From NCBI RefSeq assembly GCF_014873945.1, contig NZ_JADBEC010000001.1, positions 1,550,001-1,614,000 of the forward strand: a stretch of DNA of 64,000 bases. Reading direction: 5' to 3'. The translations under genes and the position numbers were made by a program. Of the stretch, positions 53,611 to 63,492 are shown piece by piece; the stretch's first letter is position 1; the number at the start of each line of letters is the position of its first letter. This DNA comes from Rhizobium viscosum. Its GTDB lineage: Bacteria > Pseudomonadota > Alphaproteobacteria > Rhizobiales > Rhizobiaceae. The notes beneath the pieces are model-generated. The model had not been told where the DNA came from and searched no databases. It saw nothing but the letters and a program-made list of their open reading frames with translations.

Positions 53611-53996
53611 AGAAGCTCGTTCGTTTCGCGATCGCCGGTGGCCTTGGCTTCATCGTCGATGCGGGCGTGCTTGCTGCCCTCCTGCACCTGACGCCACTCG
53701 GCCCGTTTATTGGCCGGCTGATTGCCATTGCGCTCGCGATGGCGACGACATGGGCCTTCAACCGGACTTTCACTTTTGACCGGTCAGGCCGATCGCTGGC
53801 GGCGGAAGGCTTCCGCTACGGCTCGGTCGGCGTGACGGCAGCCCTCGTCAATTACGGGCTCTATTCGGCGCTGCTTCTGTCACTACCGGCGCTGCAGCCG
53901 CTCGTCGCAATGGTGCTCGCGACCGCAGCGTCGATGTTCTTAAGCTTCATTGGCTATTCCCGCTTCGTCTTCCGCGGCAAAGCCGAGAAAAACTAG
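53607..53996 (+). CDS. GtrA family membrane protein
   Basis: 129 residues with four hydrophobic segments; [21 protein letters not shown] at the N-terminus, [13 protein letters not shown] in the middle and [13 protein letters not shown] at the end are GtrA signatures. GtrA proteins are proposed flippases for undecaprenyl-phosphate-linked sugar. The gene overlaps its GT2 partner by four bases and the convergent Gfo/Idh gene by four. Confidence 0.93.
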   Translation: MKKLVRFAIAGGLGFIVDAGVLAALLHLTPLGPFIGRLIAIALAMATTWAFNRTFTFDRSGRSLAAEGFRYGSVGVTAALVNYGLYSALLLSLPALQPLVAMVLATAASMFLSFIGYSRFVFRGKAEKN

Positions 53997-54979
53997 ACGG
54001 CTTCCCAACCATCCTTCTCGCTGGCGCGGTAGATGGCGTCGATCGCCTTCTGATTGAGCCTGGAATCTTCCAGCGTGACGATTTCTTCCTTTTCACCCGC
54101 CGCAGCGCGGGCAAAAGCTTCCGCCTGGCATCTGTACTGGCGGCTGTCCTGAAAGCGGATGATCCGGGATTCGCTGTGACCGCGGTCGGTCACTTCGATC
54201 TCCTCGGGCCCCCAGCGATTGGCGTTGAACGGCGATTTGACCTCGATATAGCCGTCGGTGCCGTGGAAGACCATGATCTGGCGGCCGGCCATCTGGGTGG
54301 AGATATAGAAGCTCAGCTCGAAATCGCCGAAATCGGCCTTCACGCTGGAATAGATATCGGTGCCGAACTCGGCATCGCGCTCGGTGATCGCCTGGATCCA
54401 GGACGGCTCCTTGCCGGTGGAGAAACGGGTGCTGATGATCGGATAGACCCCGATGTCAGGCAGGCCGCCACCGCCGAGCTCGGGGATGTTGCGCATGTTG
54501 CCAGGGTCGCGGTTGTAATAGGTGAAGGCGCCCTGGACATGGCGAAGCTCGCCGATCGCCCCCTCCTGCAGCAGCGAGCGAACCTTCCGCCAGACCGGCG
54601 AATAGGTGACCATGAAGGCTTCGCTGATGATGACCTTGTTGCGGTCGCGCGCGGCGATGAGATCGTCGATCTCGGAGGCCTTCAATGCGATCGGCTTTTC
54701 GCAGAGTACATGCTTGCCAGCGTTGGCGGCCTTGATCGACCATTCGACATGCTGTGAGGTCGGCAGTGGAATATAAACGGCATCGATCGTGTCCGACGCC
54801 AGCATTTCCTCATAGGAGCCGAAGGCATGTGGAACAGAGAAGCGGTCCGCCATTTCCCGGGCGCGCGCAAAATCACGGCTGGCAATAGCGGTGATGACGC
54901 AGTTTTCCGCGTCCTGAATGGCGGGAACGACATTGTCCCGGCCGATCTTGGCCGTTGAAAGTATACCGAAACGCAACAT
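53993..54979 (-). CDS. Gfo/Idh/MocA family oxidoreductase
   Basis: 328 residues. The N-terminal Rossmann domain ([20 protein letters not shown], residues 1-21), [19 protein letters not shown] and the catalytic-type [12 protein letters not shown] (near residue 92) lead to the C-terminal alpha/beta domain. Such enzymes oxidise or reduce sugars, inositols or related compounds with NAD(P). GGAGG precedes the start. It converges on the GtrA gene; a function in sugar supply is only a possibility. Confidence 0.92.
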   Translation of the reverse strand: MLRFGILSTAKIGRDNVVPAIQDAENCVITAIASRDFARAREMADRFSVPHAFGSYEEMLASDTIDAVYIPLPTSQHVEWSIKAANAGKHVLCEKPIALKASEIDDLIAARDRNKVIISEAFMVTYSPVWRKVRSLLQEGAIGELRHVQGAFTYYNRDPGNMRNIPELGGGGLPDIGVYPIISTRFSTGKEPSWIQAITERDAEFGTDIYSSVKADFGDFELSFYISTQMAGRQIMVFHGTDGYIEVKSPFNANRWGPEEIEVTDRGHSESRIIRFQDSRQYRCQAEAFARAAAGEKEEIVTLEDSRLNQKAIDAIYRASEKDGWEAV

Positions 54980-55158
54980 GAAAGGTCCTCCTGCAATCGA
55001 TCGGGCGCACCTTATTCAGCCCTCTCACGCGGCGCAATGGTGCGACGGGCGATCACGGAAGTTTGGTTTCCTTCGAGGGGAGTCCGCGCTAGGTTACTGA
55101 TGAACGGCGTTCTGCCGTTTCCTCCGATTTCATCACTTCAGCATTTTGGGAGAGCGCC

Positions 55159-56106
55159 ATGGAAATGCGCCGGCTTGGAAAAACGGGTCTTTCGGTCTCG
55201 CCGATCGTCTTCGGCGGCAATGTATTCGGCTGGACGGCTGACGAGAAAACCTCCTTCGACATTCTGGATGGCTTTTTCGACGCGGGTCTCAACACCATCG
55301 ATACGGCCGACGTCTATTCCGCCTGGGTGCCGGGCAACAAAGGTGGCGATTCCGAAGAGATCATTGGCAAGTGGCTGAAGAAGGGAAAGGTCTCCCGCGA
55401 CAAGGCCGTCATCATTACCAAGGTCGGCTCAGATATGGGCCAGGGCAAGACGCTGAAGGCTAGCTATATCCTGAAGGCGGTCGAGGATTCCCTGCGCCGG
55501 TTGCAGACCGATTATATCGATCTCTACCTGTCGCACTGGCCGGATACGGATACGCCGCATGAGGAATCGCTTGGCGCCTATGCCAAGCTTCAGGAACAGG
55601 GCAAGATCCGCTCCTTTGGTTGCTCGAATTTTGATGCAGGCCTGCTGCAAGCCTCCTTCGACGCAGCCGACAAGGCCGGTCTGCCGCGCTACCAAGCGCT
55701 GCAGCCGGAGTACAATCTCTATGAGCGTTCGAGCTTCGAAGGCCCGCTTGCCGATCTCTGCGTCAAGGAAGATATCGGCGTCATCACCTATTTCAGCCTC
55801 GCAGCCGGCTTTCTCTCCGGCAAATACCGCAGCAAGGCGGATACGGAGGGCCGCGCTCGTGAGGGCCGCGTTTCGCAATATATCAACGAGAAGGGCATGC
55901 GCATCCTTGCCGCACTCGACAAGGTTTCGGCCGAGACGGGTACCAAGCCGGCGGAAATCTCGCTCGCCTGGCTTCTGCGCAAGAAGGGCGTGACGGCGCC
56001 GATCGCCAGTGCTACGAGCCTTTCCCAGCTTGACAGCCTGGTGAAATCGGCAACGCTCAAACTCTCCGAAGAGGCGATGGCGTTGCTTGATAAAGCGGGC
56101 GCCTGA
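55159..56106 (+). CDS. Aldo/keto reductase
   Basis: 315 residues of the AKR barrel. MRRLGKTGLSVSPIVFGGNVFG at the N-terminus, NTIDTADVYSAWVPG with the catalytic Tyr and DLYLSHWPDTDTPHEE with the catalytic His are the family landmarks. LAWLLRKKGVTAPIASATS near the end binds NADP. It belongs to the common YajO/YghZ-like AKR branch; the physiological substrate is unknown. GGGAGAG precedes the ATG. A GNAT gene follows 14 bases on. Confidence 0.93.
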   Translation: MEMRRLGKTGLSVSPIVFGGNVFGWTADEKTSFDILDGFFDAGLNTIDTADVYSAWVPGNKGGDSEEIIGKWLKKGKVSRDKAVIITKVGSDMGQGKTLKASYILKAVEDSLRRLQTDYIDLYLSHWPDTDTPHEESLGAYAKLQEQGKIRSFGCSNFDAGLLQASFDAADKAGLPRYQALQPEYNLYERSSFEGPLADLCVKEDIGVITYFSLAAGFLSGKYRSKADTEGRAREGRVSQYINEKGMRILAALDKVSAETGTKPAEISLAWLLRKKGVTAPIASATSLSQLDSLVKSATLKLSEEAMALLDKAGA

Positions 56107-56120
56107 AACGAGGTGATGGC

Positions 56121-56564
56121 ATGACCGTGACAATCCGCGATGCGAAGCCCGAAGACGAAGCGCGCTGGCGTGCGCTCTGGGCGGACTATCTCGCTTTCTA
56201 CGAGGTTACCGTCGATGCCGACATCACTGATTCCACCTGGCGCCGGGTCTTCGATCCGGCGTCGGCAATCTTCATGCGGGTCGCGGAGCTCGACGGAGAA
56301 GTCGTGGGCTTTACGCTCTGCCTGACACATGAAGGTACATGGATTCGCGGCAAGGACTGCTATCTTGAAGACCTGTTCGTATCAGAGAAGGTGCGTGGCA
56401 AAGGCGTCGGCCGGGCGCTGATGGACGACCTCGTGGCCCTCTGCACGAAGAATGGCTGGTCGCGGCTTTACTGGCATACGAGCGAGCAGAACAAGACGGC
56501 CCGCACGCTCTACGATACATACGTCAGGAGCGACGGCCACATCCGCTACCGCATCAATTTCTGA
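56121..56564 (+). CDS. GNAT family N-acetyltransferase
   Basis: 147 residues, one complete GNAT domain. VTIRDAKPEDEARWRALW starts it, LEDLFVSEKVRGKGVGRALMDDL carries the acetyl-CoA motif A (R-G-K-G-V-G), and LYWHTSEQNKTARTLYDTYV is motif B. The substrate is unknown. GAGGTG precedes the start. Its 3' end overlaps the convergent M15-like gene by 11 bases. Confidence 0.92.
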   Translation: MTVTIRDAKPEDEARWRALWADYLAFYEVTVDADITDSTWRRVFDPASAIFMRVAELDGEVVGFTLCLTHEGTWIRGKDCYLEDLFVSEKVRGKGVGRALMDDLVALCTKNGWSRLYWHTSEQNKTARTLYDTYVRSDGHIRYRINF

Positions 56565-57171
56565 GTTGCGGAAAGCCTTCATACCATTCGGAATGATCGT
56601 CCTCCCAATTGGCCATGCCCGGCTTGGTCAAGATTCCGCGTGGGCGCACGTAGCTCTGGATCACCCGCCTCGGCCGCTCGTGCCACTGGATGTTGAAGGC
56701 CCATAATTTCGGGAAGAAGCAGAGCGAGGCATAAGGCAGGTGGTCATGGATCCACCAGGCGAGCCTTTGCCAATCGCTTTCATCACCATAATGATCGACC
56801 ATCCACGGGATGGCGATGCAGACTGCAGCGCCCATGCAGCCATCGAAGTCACGCATGTCCCAGATATGGTGGGCGGCGGTCGCGGCATTGGTCGAGCAGT
56901 TCAGCTTGTTCTCATTGCCGAAGCGGTTGACCGCAGGCGAGCGGTAGCCAGAGCGGATGTGAAGGCGCCCAAACGTCGCTTCCAGCGGTTCCAGAAGTTC
57001 CTCGCACAGGCGACGGCCTGTCTCCACGGCAAGATCGGGATCGTCGGGGATGTTCGGGATACGATAGAAATCGGCGATCTCGGAGTGGAGAAAATCGCGG
57101 AAGAAGAAGTTCTTCGACAGACGCACGCGGCCGAGATCCTCGAGCCCTTTCATCGATCCCGGTTTCTTCAT
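56554..57171 (-). CDS. Peptidase M15-like (zinc D,D-carboxypeptidase-fold) protein
   Basis: 205 residues from ATG 57171 (GGAGG 7 bases upstream). The N-terminal third is LSKNFFFRDFLHSEIADFY. The M15_3-like signature is RLHIRSGYRSPAVNRFGN near residue 85, then HHIWDMRDFDG, where the His/Asp ligands should lie. The rest is unusual for the family, with many Trp and Tyr (SDWQRLAWWIHDHLPYASL). No signal peptide is evident, so a cytoplasmic or phage-type role is possible. The zinc site was not fully confirmed by eye. Confidence 0.7.
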   Translation of the reverse strand: MKKPGSMKGLEDLGRVRLSKNFFFRDFLHSEIADFYRIPNIPDDPDLAVETGRRLCEELLEPLEATFGRLHIRSGYRSPAVNRFGNENKLNCSTNAATAAHHIWDMRDFDGCMGAAVCIAIPWMVDHYGDESDWQRLAWWIHDHLPYASLCFFPKLWAFNIQWHERPRRVIQSYVRPRGILTKPGMANWEDDHSEWYEGFPQLRN

Positions 57172-57239
57172 GCGCGATCCTCCGATTCCTGACGATACCA
57201 TCGCCCGGACGATGCAGTGATTCCACCCGAAATACGCAG

Positions 57240-57264
57240 GGAACAATTAGCCCGGTGCCAACTT
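57240..57264 (+). promoter_or_regulatory. Candidate general-stress (RpoE2/EcfG) promoter of the DUF892 gene
   Basis: GGAAC at 57240-57244 is followed after 18 bases by TT (57263-57264). This agrees with the rhizobial RpoE2-type consensus GGAAC-N18-19-TT as I recall it. The ATG is 52 bases further on. The second element is weak, so the call rests mainly on GGAAC and on the gene type. Confidence 0.4.
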
Positions 57265-57315
57265 CTAAGAAATGTCGCCCGAGGGGCGCAAATCCATCAA
57301 CAAAGGAACGGAACA

Positions 57316-57816
57316 ATGGCCAAGGAAAAGACGCTGGAAGATCTGTTTTACGATACGCTCAAGGACATCTATTTCGCCGAACGGCAGATATTGCGGGCCC
57401 TGCCGAAGATGGCGCGTGCTGCTCAGTCTCAGGAACTGAAGGCGGGTTTCGAGAAGCATCGCGAAGAAACCGAAGGTCATGTCGAGCGGCTGCAGCAGGT
57501 CTTCGAAATCATCGGCAAGCGCGCCCAGGGCAAAACCTGTGAGGCGATCCAGGGCATCATTGCCGAAGGCGAGGAAATCATCGAAGAGTTCAAGGGCACT
57601 GCCGCGATCGATGCAGGCCTGATCTCCTCGGCGCAGGCCGTCGAGCATTATGAAATCGCCCGCTACGGGACGCTGAAGACCTGGGCACAGACGCTCGGCT
57701 TCAAGGAAGCCGTCAGGCTTCTCGACCAGACGCTGCAGGAAGAAGGCAGGACCGACCAGCTTCTGACGAAGCTCGCAACGACTGCCGCAAACCAGAAGGC
57801 TTCACGCGCAGCCTGA
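57316..57816 (+). CDS. DUF892 ferritin-like stress protein (YciE/YciF family)
   Basis: 166 residues from ATG 57316 (AAAGGAAC upstream). The DUF892 four-helix bundle is clear: TLEDLFYDTLKDIYFAERQI, LPKMARAAQSQELKAGFEKH, VEHYEIARYGTLKTWAQTLG with the conserved E-x-x-x-Y pattern, and LLDQTLQEEGRTDQLLTKLA. Family members are induced by osmotic, oxidative and starvation stress; the ferritin-like helices may bind metal, but the function is undefined. A long palindrome 16 bases after the stop closes the unit. Confidence 0.9.
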   Translation: MAKEKTLEDLFYDTLKDIYFAERQILRALPKMARAAQSQELKAGFEKHREETEGHVERLQQVFEIIGKRAQGKTCEAIQGIIAEGEEIIEEFKGTAAIDAGLISSAQAVEHYEIARYGTLKTWAQTLGFKEAVRLLDQTLQEEGRTDQLLTKLATTAANQKASRAA

Positions 57817-57831
57817 TACTTGTCCTCACAC

Positions 57832-57863
57832 AAGGAGAGCGGCCGGCGCCGGCTGCTCTCCTT
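57832..57863. terminator. Near-perfect 32-bp palindrome, terminator after DUF892 gene
   Basis: AAGGAGAGCGGCCGGC (57832-57847) pairs with GCCGGCTGCTCTCCTT (57848-57863) with a single G-U mismatch. The GC-rich core and the terminal CTTCTC run favour a terminator, although the T-tract is short. Confidence 0.6.
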
Positions 57864-57930
57864 CTCCCAGCCTTGCCTTCGCCGACGACCCCGCTATCAT
57901 TTCCTTCAGAATATGAGGCGAGGTGTCGAT

Positions 57931-58290
57931 ATGGCCGACAGGCAGGCAATCGAAGCGACGGTTCATCTCTATGTCGAGGGCATGGCCTTCGCCAATGAAG
58001 CAGCCCTGAAGAAAGCCTTTCACCCGAAGAGTTCGATCATCGGGCACTATCAAAATGCGGTGGAATGGCTCTCTCGCGATGAATTCATTGCCGCAATCAT
58101 CGAGGAAGGGGCAGCACCGCCCGGCACCCAGCCTTACATGGATATCGAAAGCATCGATATATCAGGCGATGCAGCGACCGTGAAAGTAACCGACGAATTC
58201 GCTGGCATGCGCTTCACCGATTATCTCTCGCTACTGAAGATCGAGGGCCGCTGGACGATCGTCAGCAAGCTTTATCATCTTCACATATGA
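57931..58290 (+). CDS. NTF2-like/SnoaL-type protein
   Basis: 119 residues from ATG 57931. The small alpha+beta cone fold of the NTF2/SnoaL or lumazine-binding-like kind is suggested by the N-terminal helix ATVHLYVEGMAFANEAALKKAF, HPKSSIIGHYQNAVEWLSRDEF, and the strands ATVKVTDEFAGMRFTDYLSLLKI and WTIVSKLYHLHI. Members include polyketide cyclases and delta-5-3-ketosteroid isomerase-like enzymes, and many are catalytically uncharacterised. A bidirectional hairpin follows the stop. Confidence 0.8.
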   Translation: MADRQAIEATVHLYVEGMAFANEAALKKAFHPKSSIIGHYQNAVEWLSRDEFIAAIIEEGAAPPGTQPYMDIESIDISGDAATVKVTDEFAGMRFTDYLSLLKIEGRWTIVSKLYHLHI

Positions 58291-58292
58291 AA

Positions 58293-58316
58293 AGCCGGCA
58301 GTGCGCGCTGCCGGCT
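58293..58316. terminator. Terminator between the NTF2-like gene and pheT
   Basis: AGCCGGCAG (58293-58301) and CTGCCGGCT (58308-58316) pair perfectly with a TGCGCG loop. TTTTC follows on the minus strand, so it can end transcription of the pheT operon and perhaps also of the NTF2-like gene. Confidence 0.7.
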
Positions 58317-58339
58317 ATAATATCCGGTTTGTAGCCGGC

Positions 58340-60763
58340 TTAGCTTCTCAGAACGCCGCCAGTGAACTTTGCAACGCTGGCGACGATCTTCTGCGTCAGC
58401 ACTTCGAAATCCTCGTCGGTCAGCGTGCGCTCGGCCGGCTGGATCTGGACTTCGATCGCGACAGACTTCTTGCCTTCGCCGACCGAGACGCCTTCGAAAA
58501 TATCGAAGACGTTGACACCTGTGATCAGCTTGCGATCGGCGCCGGTGGCAGCCTTGATGATGGCGCCGGCTTCCACCGTCTTGTCAACGACGAAGGCGAA
58601 GTCGCGCTTGACGGCCTGGAAGGGCGAAAGATCGAGCGCCGGCTTGGTGCGGGTCGCCTTCTTTTTCGGCTCGGCCATGGCATCGAGATAGACTTCGAAA
58701 CCGCAGAGAGCGCCGGACACGTCAAGCTTTTCGAGCGTGGTGGGATGGAACTCGCCAAAATAGCCGAGGATCACCTTCGGACCCATCTTGATCGTGCCGG
58801 AGCGGCCGGGATGATACCAATCAGGACCGCCCTGCTCGATCTGGATATTGGCCATCGGCAGGCCGCAGGCTTCGATAACGGCCAGCGCATCGGCCTTGGC
58901 ATCGAAGACGTCGACCGGCTTGCCGCCGCCCTTTGAAGCGTTCGACCACATGCGGCCGGCACCAGCGAGCGAGGCCGTGCCGCGGCGGATGCCGCCGGCC
59001 ACACGGCGCTGGCCTTCCGGCGTGTCGTTTTCGTAGGTGCCAGAGACTTCGAAGATTGCCACGTCGCCATAGCCCTTGTCGGCATTGCGCTGGGCAGCCG
59101 TGAGCAGACCCGGCAGCAGCGAGGGGCGCATGTCCGACATTTCGGCGGCGATCGGATTGGCGAGTTTGAGGGCTGCGGAGCCACCGCCGAAGAGCTTTGC
59201 CTGATCTTCCGCGATGAAGGACCAGGTGACAGCTTCCAGCATGCCGCGCGAGGCGAGCGCACGCTTGGCGGCGCGGGTGCGGATCTGGAGCGTCGTCAGG
59301 ATGCGGCCGTTGACGGCGGCATGGCTTTCTAGCGGCGCCGGCTTGATATTGTCGACGCCGTGAATGCGCATGACTTCTTCAACGAGATCGGCCTTGCCGT
59401 CGACATCCGGTCGCCAGGAGGGAACGGCGACGGAGACGCGTTCGCCGGAGCCCGAAACCCTGAAGCCGAGGCGGGTCAGGATCGTGTTGCTTTCCTCGGT
59501 CGAGACTTCGAGGCCGGTCAGGCGCCTGACCTCCGAATAGGGGAAGTCGATGATCTTCGGCTCGTAACCCTTGTAGCCGACGATCTCGGCCTTTGCCGGC
59601 GTGCCGCCGCAAAGTTCCAGCATCAGTTCCGTCGTGCGCTCGAGGCCGGGAACCATATATTCCGGATCGACGCCGCGTTCAAAGCGGTAACGGGCATCGG
59701 TGATGATACCGAGCGCGCGACCGGACTTGGCGATGTTCATCGGATCCCAGAGAGCGGATTCGATCAGCACATCGACGGTGTTTTCGTCGCAACCGGAATG
59801 TTCGCCGCCCATGATGCCGCCGATCGATTCAACGCCGTCCTCATCTGCGATGACGACATTGTTCGGACCGAGCTTATATTCGCGCTGGTCGAGCGCAAGC
59901 ACGGTTTCGCCTTCCCTGGCGCGACGCACAGTCAGGTTGCCCTTGACCTTGGCGGCGTCGAAGACGTGCATCGGCCGGCCCTGATCGAAGGTCATGTAGT
60001 TGGTGATATCGACGAGCGCATTGATGGGGCGCAGGCCGATGGCGAGAAGCCGCTGCTGCATCCAGCGCGGGCTCGGACCATTCTTCACGCCGCGGACGAG
60101 CCGCAGGCTGAAGCCCGGGCAGAGCTTGGCATCGTCGAGATCGAGCGTCAGCTTGACCGGCGTTTCGCCTTCGACGGCGAAGGACGGCGCCGGCCGCGTC
60201 TTCAGCGTGCCGAGGCCGGAGGCTGCGAGGTCGCGGGCGATACCGTAGATCGAGGTGCAGTCCGGACGGTTCGGCGTCAGGTTGATCTCGATGACCGGAT
60301 CGTCGAGATGGGAATATGCGGCGTAGCTCGTGCCGACAGGCGCATCGTCAGGCAGATCGATAATGCCGTCGTGATTGTCGGAGATCTGCAGTTCCTTTTC
60401 CGAGCACATCATGCCGCGGCTTTCGACACCGCGGATGTTGCCGACGGAGAGCGTCACATCGATGCCGGGAACATAGGTACCGGGAGCGGCAAAGGCGCCG
60501 ACGAGGCCTGCACGCGCATTCGGCGCGCCGCAAACGACCTGCACCGGCGCGCCTTGGCCAGTATCGACCATCAGCACCTTGAGGCGATCGGCCTGCGGGT
60601 GCTTTTCGGCGGAGAGAACCTTGGCGATGACGAAGGGTTTGAAGGCTGCCTTGTCGTCGACATCTTCCACTTCCAGCCCGATCTCGGTCAGGCGGGTGCA
60701 GATTTCAACGAGCGTGGCATCTGTTTCCAGATGATCCTTGAGCCAGGAAAGCGTGAATTTCAT
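58340..60763 (-). CDS. pheT: Phenylalanine-tRNA ligase beta subunit
   Basis: 807 residues, full length. It forms the (alpha-beta)2 enzyme with PheS. The N-terminal tRNA-binding EMAP-like domain ([37 protein letters not shown]), the B3/4 editing domain, the B5 domain, the core and the C-terminal FDX-ACB anticodon-binding domain (from about residue 710) are all represented. It is 15 bases downstream of pheS, in the pheST operon. The antisense strand carries a long open frame that has no support. Confidence 0.97.
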   Translation of the reverse strand: MKFTLSWLKDHLETDATLVEICTRLTEIGLEVEDVDDKAAFKPFVIAKVLSAEKHPQADRLKVLMVDTGQGAPVQVVCGAPNARAGLVGAFAAPGTYVPGIDVTLSVGNIRGVESRGMMCSEKELQISDNHDGIIDLPDDAPVGTSYAAYSHLDDPVIEINLTPNRPDCTSIYGIARDLAASGLGTLKTRPAPSFAVEGETPVKLTLDLDDAKLCPGFSLRLVRGVKNGPSPRWMQQRLLAIGLRPINALVDITNYMTFDQGRPMHVFDAAKVKGNLTVRRAREGETVLALDQREYKLGPNNVVIADEDGVESIGGIMGGEHSGCDENTVDVLIESALWDPMNIAKSGRALGIITDARYRFERGVDPEYMVPGLERTTELMLELCGGTPAKAEIVGYKGYEPKIIDFPYSEVRRLTGLEVSTEESNTILTRLGFRVSGSGERVSVAVPSWRPDVDGKADLVEEVMRIHGVDNIKPAPLESHAAVNGRILTTLQIRTRAAKRALASRGMLEAVTWSFIAEDQAKLFGGGSAALKLANPIAAEMSDMRPSLLPGLLTAAQRNADKGYGDVAIFEVSGTYENDTPEGQRRVAGGIRRGTASLAGAGRMWSNASKGGGKPVDVFDAKADALAVIEACGLPMANIQIEQGGPDWYHPGRSGTIKMGPKVILGYFGEFHPTTLEKLDVSGALCGFEVYLDAMAEPKKKATRTKPALDLSPFQAVKRDFAFVVDKTVEAGAIIKAATGADRKLITGVNVFDIFEGVSVGEGKKSVAIEVQIQPAERTLTDEDFEVLTQKIVASVAKFTGGVLRS

Positions 60764-60778
60764 AGGTCCAATCCTCCC

Positions 60779-61861
60779 TTAAACGCTCAGGCCGCCGAAC
60801 AGCGTCGGCATGTCGAGCGGGCGGAAGCCGTAATGGTTCATCCAGCGGACGTCGGCGTTGAAGAAGTCACGCAGGTCCGGCATGCCGTATTTCAGCATGG
60901 CAATGCGGTCGAGGCCCATGCCCCAGGCGAAACCCTGATATTCATCCGGATCGAGGCCGCCGTAGCGCAGCACGTTCGGGTGGACCATGCCGCAGCCGAG
61001 GATCTCCATCCAGTCGGTGCCCTCGCCGAACTTGACGATCGGGCCGGAGCGGTCGCACTGGATATCAACCTCGAAGGAGGGCTCGGTAAAGGGGAAGAAG
61101 GACGGGCGGAAACGCATCGTCACGCTGTCGACCTCGAAGAAGGTCTTGCAGAACTCTTCCAGCACCCAGCGGATATTGGCGACATTGGCCTTCTTGTCGA
61201 TGACGAGGCCTTCGACCTGATGGAACATCGGCGAATGCGTGGCATCGGAATCCTGGCGGTAGGTCTTGCCGGGAATGATGATGCGGATCGGCGGCTTCTG
61301 CGCTTCCATGGTGCGGATTTGCACCGGCGAAGTATGCGTGCGCAGAACCTTGCGCTCGCCCTTCTCATCCGGATTGAAGAAGAAGGTGTCGTGCATCTCG
61401 CGGGCCGGGTGTCCCTCGGGAAAATTCAGAGCCGTGAAATTGTAATAGTCGGTCTCGATGTCAGGACCTTCAGCGATCGAAAAGCCCATGTCGCCGAAGA
61501 TGGCGGTGATTTCATCGACGATCTGGCTGATCGGATGGATGCGGCCGCGTTCGGCCGGCGAGGAGCGCACCGGCAGGCTGACGTCAACCGTTTCGGCCTT
61601 CAGGCGGGCATTGATCGCCGCGTCCTTCAGCACCGTCTTACGGTCGGCGAGAGCATCCGTCACCTCGTTCTTCAGGGCGTTGATGGCAGCGCCGCGCGTC
61701 TGGCGCTCCTCCGGCGTCATGGCGCCGAGCGTCTTCAGGAGCTCGGAGACGGAGCCCTTCTTGCCGAGCGCGGAAACGCGGACCCCTTCAAGCGCAGGCT
61801 CATCATTGGCGGCGGCAATTTCGGCAAGCAAAGAGGATTTCAGCTGGTCGATATCTGACAT
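60779..61861 (-). CDS. pheS: Phenylalanine-tRNA ligase alpha subunit
   Basis: 360 residues. The class II aminoacyl-tRNA synthetase catalytic core is present: [15 protein letters not shown] motif 1 ([13 protein letters not shown]), [10 protein letters not shown] and [19 protein letters not shown], and motif 3 [10 protein letters not shown] and [16 protein letters not shown]. The N-terminal coiled coil ([18 protein letters not shown]) binds tRNA. It precedes pheT by 15 bases. A terminator-like stem lies upstream between it and rplT. Confidence 0.97.
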   Translation of the reverse strand: MSDIDQLKSSLLAEIAAANDEPALEGVRVSALGKKGSVSELLKTLGAMTPEERQTRGAAINALKNEVTDALADRKTVLKDAAINARLKAETVDVSLPVRSSPAERGRIHPISQIVDEITAIFGDMGFSIAEGPDIETDYYNFTALNFPEGHPAREMHDTFFFNPDEKGERKVLRTHTSPVQIRTMEAQKPPIRIIIPGKTYRQDSDATHSPMFHQVEGLVIDKKANVANIRWVLEEFCKTFFEVDSVTMRFRPSFFPFTEPSFEVDIQCDRSGPIVKFGEGTDWMEILGCGMVHPNVLRYGGLDPDEYQGFAWGMGLDRIAMLKYGMPDLRDFFNADVRWMNHYGFRPLDMPTLFGGLSV

Positions 61862-61938
61862 TGTCTTCTTTCCGTCCGGATCAGGCGGCGTTCGAAAGGC
61901 GGGCTCGGCAAGGCCGCGCCAGCACTATAGAGAAAGAA

Positions 61939-61970
61939 AAACCCGCGCTAGCCCAAACCAGCGCGGGTTT
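61939..61970 (-). terminator. Terminator between rplT and pheS (also a possible pheST attenuator)
   Basis: AAACCCGCGCT (61939-61949) and AGCGCGGGTTT (61960-61970) pair perfectly; on the minus strand TTTTTCTTTCT follows. It ends the rplT transcript. As pheS starts 78 bases further, it could also work in pheST leader control, as in E. coli, but no leader peptide with phenylalanine codons was sought in detail. Confidence 0.8.
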
Positions 61971-62009
61971 CCCAAAATTCAAAAAAGCGTCAAGCTTGGG
62001 AAGCGCTGG

Positions 62010-62414
62010 TTAACGAACCGCGCCTTCAAACTCGTTAGCCGTGCCGGTTTCCTTGAGGTACTCAAGGGCCTTCTTGGCGGCAGCAACCAGGGCACCGAAT
62101 GCTTCCGGCTCATGGATTGCCATGTCGGAGAGAACCTTGCGGTCGACTTCGATGCCAGCCTTGTTCAGACCGTCAATGAAGCGGCCGTAGGTGAGGCCGA
62201 ATTCGCGGACGGCAGCGTTGATACGCTGGATCCAGAGAGCGCGGAAGTTGCGCTTGTTAACCTTGCGGTCGCGGTATGCGTACTGCTTGGCGCGATCGAC
62301 GGCAGCCTTGGCGGTACGGATGGTGTTCTTGCGGCGGCCGTAGAAACCCTTGGCCTGCTTCAGAACCTTCTTGTGCTTGGCGTGGGCGGTGACGCCTCTT
62401 TTTACACGTGCCAT
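62010..62414 (-). CDS. rplT: 50S ribosomal protein L20
   Basis: 134 residues, starting [21 protein letters not shown]20 binds 23S rRNA helices 40-41 early in assembly. The basic N-terminal arm with GRRKNTIR and the globular C-terminal domain are normal. It follows rpmI by 39 bases. In many bacteria L20 represses the rpmI-rplT mRNA by binding its leader; no such leader could be identified by eye here. Confidence 0.98.
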   Translation of the reverse strand: MARVKRGVTAHAKHKKVLKQAKGFYGRRKNTIRTAKAAVDRAKQYAYRDRKVNKRNFRALWIQRINAAVREFGLTYGRFIDGLNKAGIEVDRKVLSDMAIHEPEAFGALVAAAKKALEYLKETGTANEFEGAVR

Positions 62415-62453
62415 TTCATGATCTCCTTAATCTAACGCGTTACCGGAATAGTC

Positions 62454-62657
62454 TCAGAGACCGTTCGGCAGATAGTTCTTCACGACCTTGCGGCCATCGG
62501 GTTCTGCCAGAACCATCGTGCCACGTGCATCGCGAATGAACTTGTTCGTGCGCTTGATCATGCCATGGCGCTTGCCAGCGGCAGCCGCCTTGACCTTGCC
62601 GGTAGCGGTGATCTTGAACCGCTTCTTGGCAGAGGACTTCGTCTTCATCTTGGGCAT
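62454..62657 (-). CDS. rpmI: 50S ribosomal protein L35
   Basis: 67 residues from ATG 62657 (GGAG about 8 bases upstream). The full L35 signature is present: [20 protein letters not shown], then [15 protein letters not shown] and NYLPNGL at the end. An open frame continues upstream to 62816 but has no ribosomal-protein character. It heads the rpmI-rplT pair. Confidence 0.97.
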   Translation of the reverse strand: MPKMKTKSSAKKRFKITATGKVKAAAAGKRHGMIKRTNKFIRDARGTMVLAEPDGRKVVKNYLPNGL

Positions 62658-62909
62658 TTTGCTACTCCGTTCTGAGAGCTCCTCACCCGCTTCGCTAAAG
62701 AAGCCCTTCCGCGAAAGCCCGGTTACGGTCTTCGCCAAAGGCGTGGGAGCGTTTGTTGTTGATCTGCGGGTCCAGTGACGAAACCTGCCCGCAAGCATTC
62801 GAAACTGCCACGGCATGCCCTGCCGGTCAGTTCGGACGCGCGCTTATAACCGCAGCGTCATAAAAGCGCAACGGGGCTGAGAATGATTCTTGCATCCGTA
62901 GGAAACACA

Positions 62910-62933
62910 AAAGCCGCCCTGTCGGACGGCTTT
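62910..62933 (-). terminator. Terminator between infC and rpmI
   Basis: AAAGCCG (62910-62916) pairs with CGGCTTT (62927-62933), with further partial pairing inside. On the minus strand, TTTTGTGTTT follows. It separates infC from rpmI-rplT, which are then joined only by read-through or served by a promoter in the 252-bp gap (62658-62909). Confidence 0.7.
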
Positions 62934-62955
62934 GAGCGAAAGGATGCGGCACCGG

Positions 62956-63492
62956 TCACTTCGGCGCCAGCACCATCATCATCTGGCGGCCTTCGAGCTT
63001 CGGCTCGGCCTCAACCTTGGCAATCTCAAGCGTGTCGGCCTTGACCTGCTGGAGAAGCTTCATGCCGAGTTCCTGGTGGGCCATTTCACGGCCGCGGAAC
63101 TTCAGCGTCACCTTCACCTTGTCGCCTTCGTCAAAAAAGCGACCCATCGCCTTCATCTTCACCTCATAGTCATGGGTGTCGATATTCGGACGCATCTTGA
63201 TTTCTTTGACTTCGACAATCTTCTGCTTCTTGCGCGCCTCGGCAGCCTTCTTCTGGTTGGCATATTTCAGCTTGCCCAGATCGAGGATCTTGCACACAGG
63301 CGGTTCGGCATTTGGGGAAATTTCGACGAGGTCGAGGCCGGCTTCTTCCGCCATTCTCAAGGCCTGGTCGGTGGGCACGATGCCCATATTCTGTCCGTCA
63401 GCCGCAATCAGCTGAACTTTGGGAATGCGGATCTCCCGGTTCGAGCGCGGTCCATCCTTTACGGGCGCGTCGGTTTTAAAGGGTCTGCGAAT
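62956..63492 (-). CDS. infC: Translation initiation factor IF-3, ATT start codon
   Basis: 178 residues beginning at ATT 63492 ([13 protein letters not shown], the rhizobial IF-3 start). GAGGAG lies nine bases before it, with no ATG at that place; a longer frame to an upstream ATG has an unlikely N-terminus. IF-3 binds the 30S subunit and discriminates against non-canonical start codons, so its own ATT start gives autoregulation in E. coli. Both domains are present: [14 protein letters not shown], then [18 protein letters not shown] at the C-domain. Confidence 0.95.
   Translation of the reverse strand: MRRPFKTDAPVKDGPRSNREIRIPKVQLIAADGQNMGIVPTDQALRMAEEAGLDLVEISPNAEPPVCKILDLGKLKYANQKKAAEARKKQKIVEVKEIKMRPNIDTHDYEVKMKAMGRFFDEGDKVKVTLKFRGREMAHQELGMKLLQQVKADTLEIAKVEAEPKLEGRQMMMVLAPK

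Noticed and set aside
59360..61858. A very long open frame antisense to pheT and pheS
   Set aside because: It mirrors two clearly real genes. The codon bias of high-GC DNA leaves the antisense frame free of stops, and its protein has no recognisable domain.
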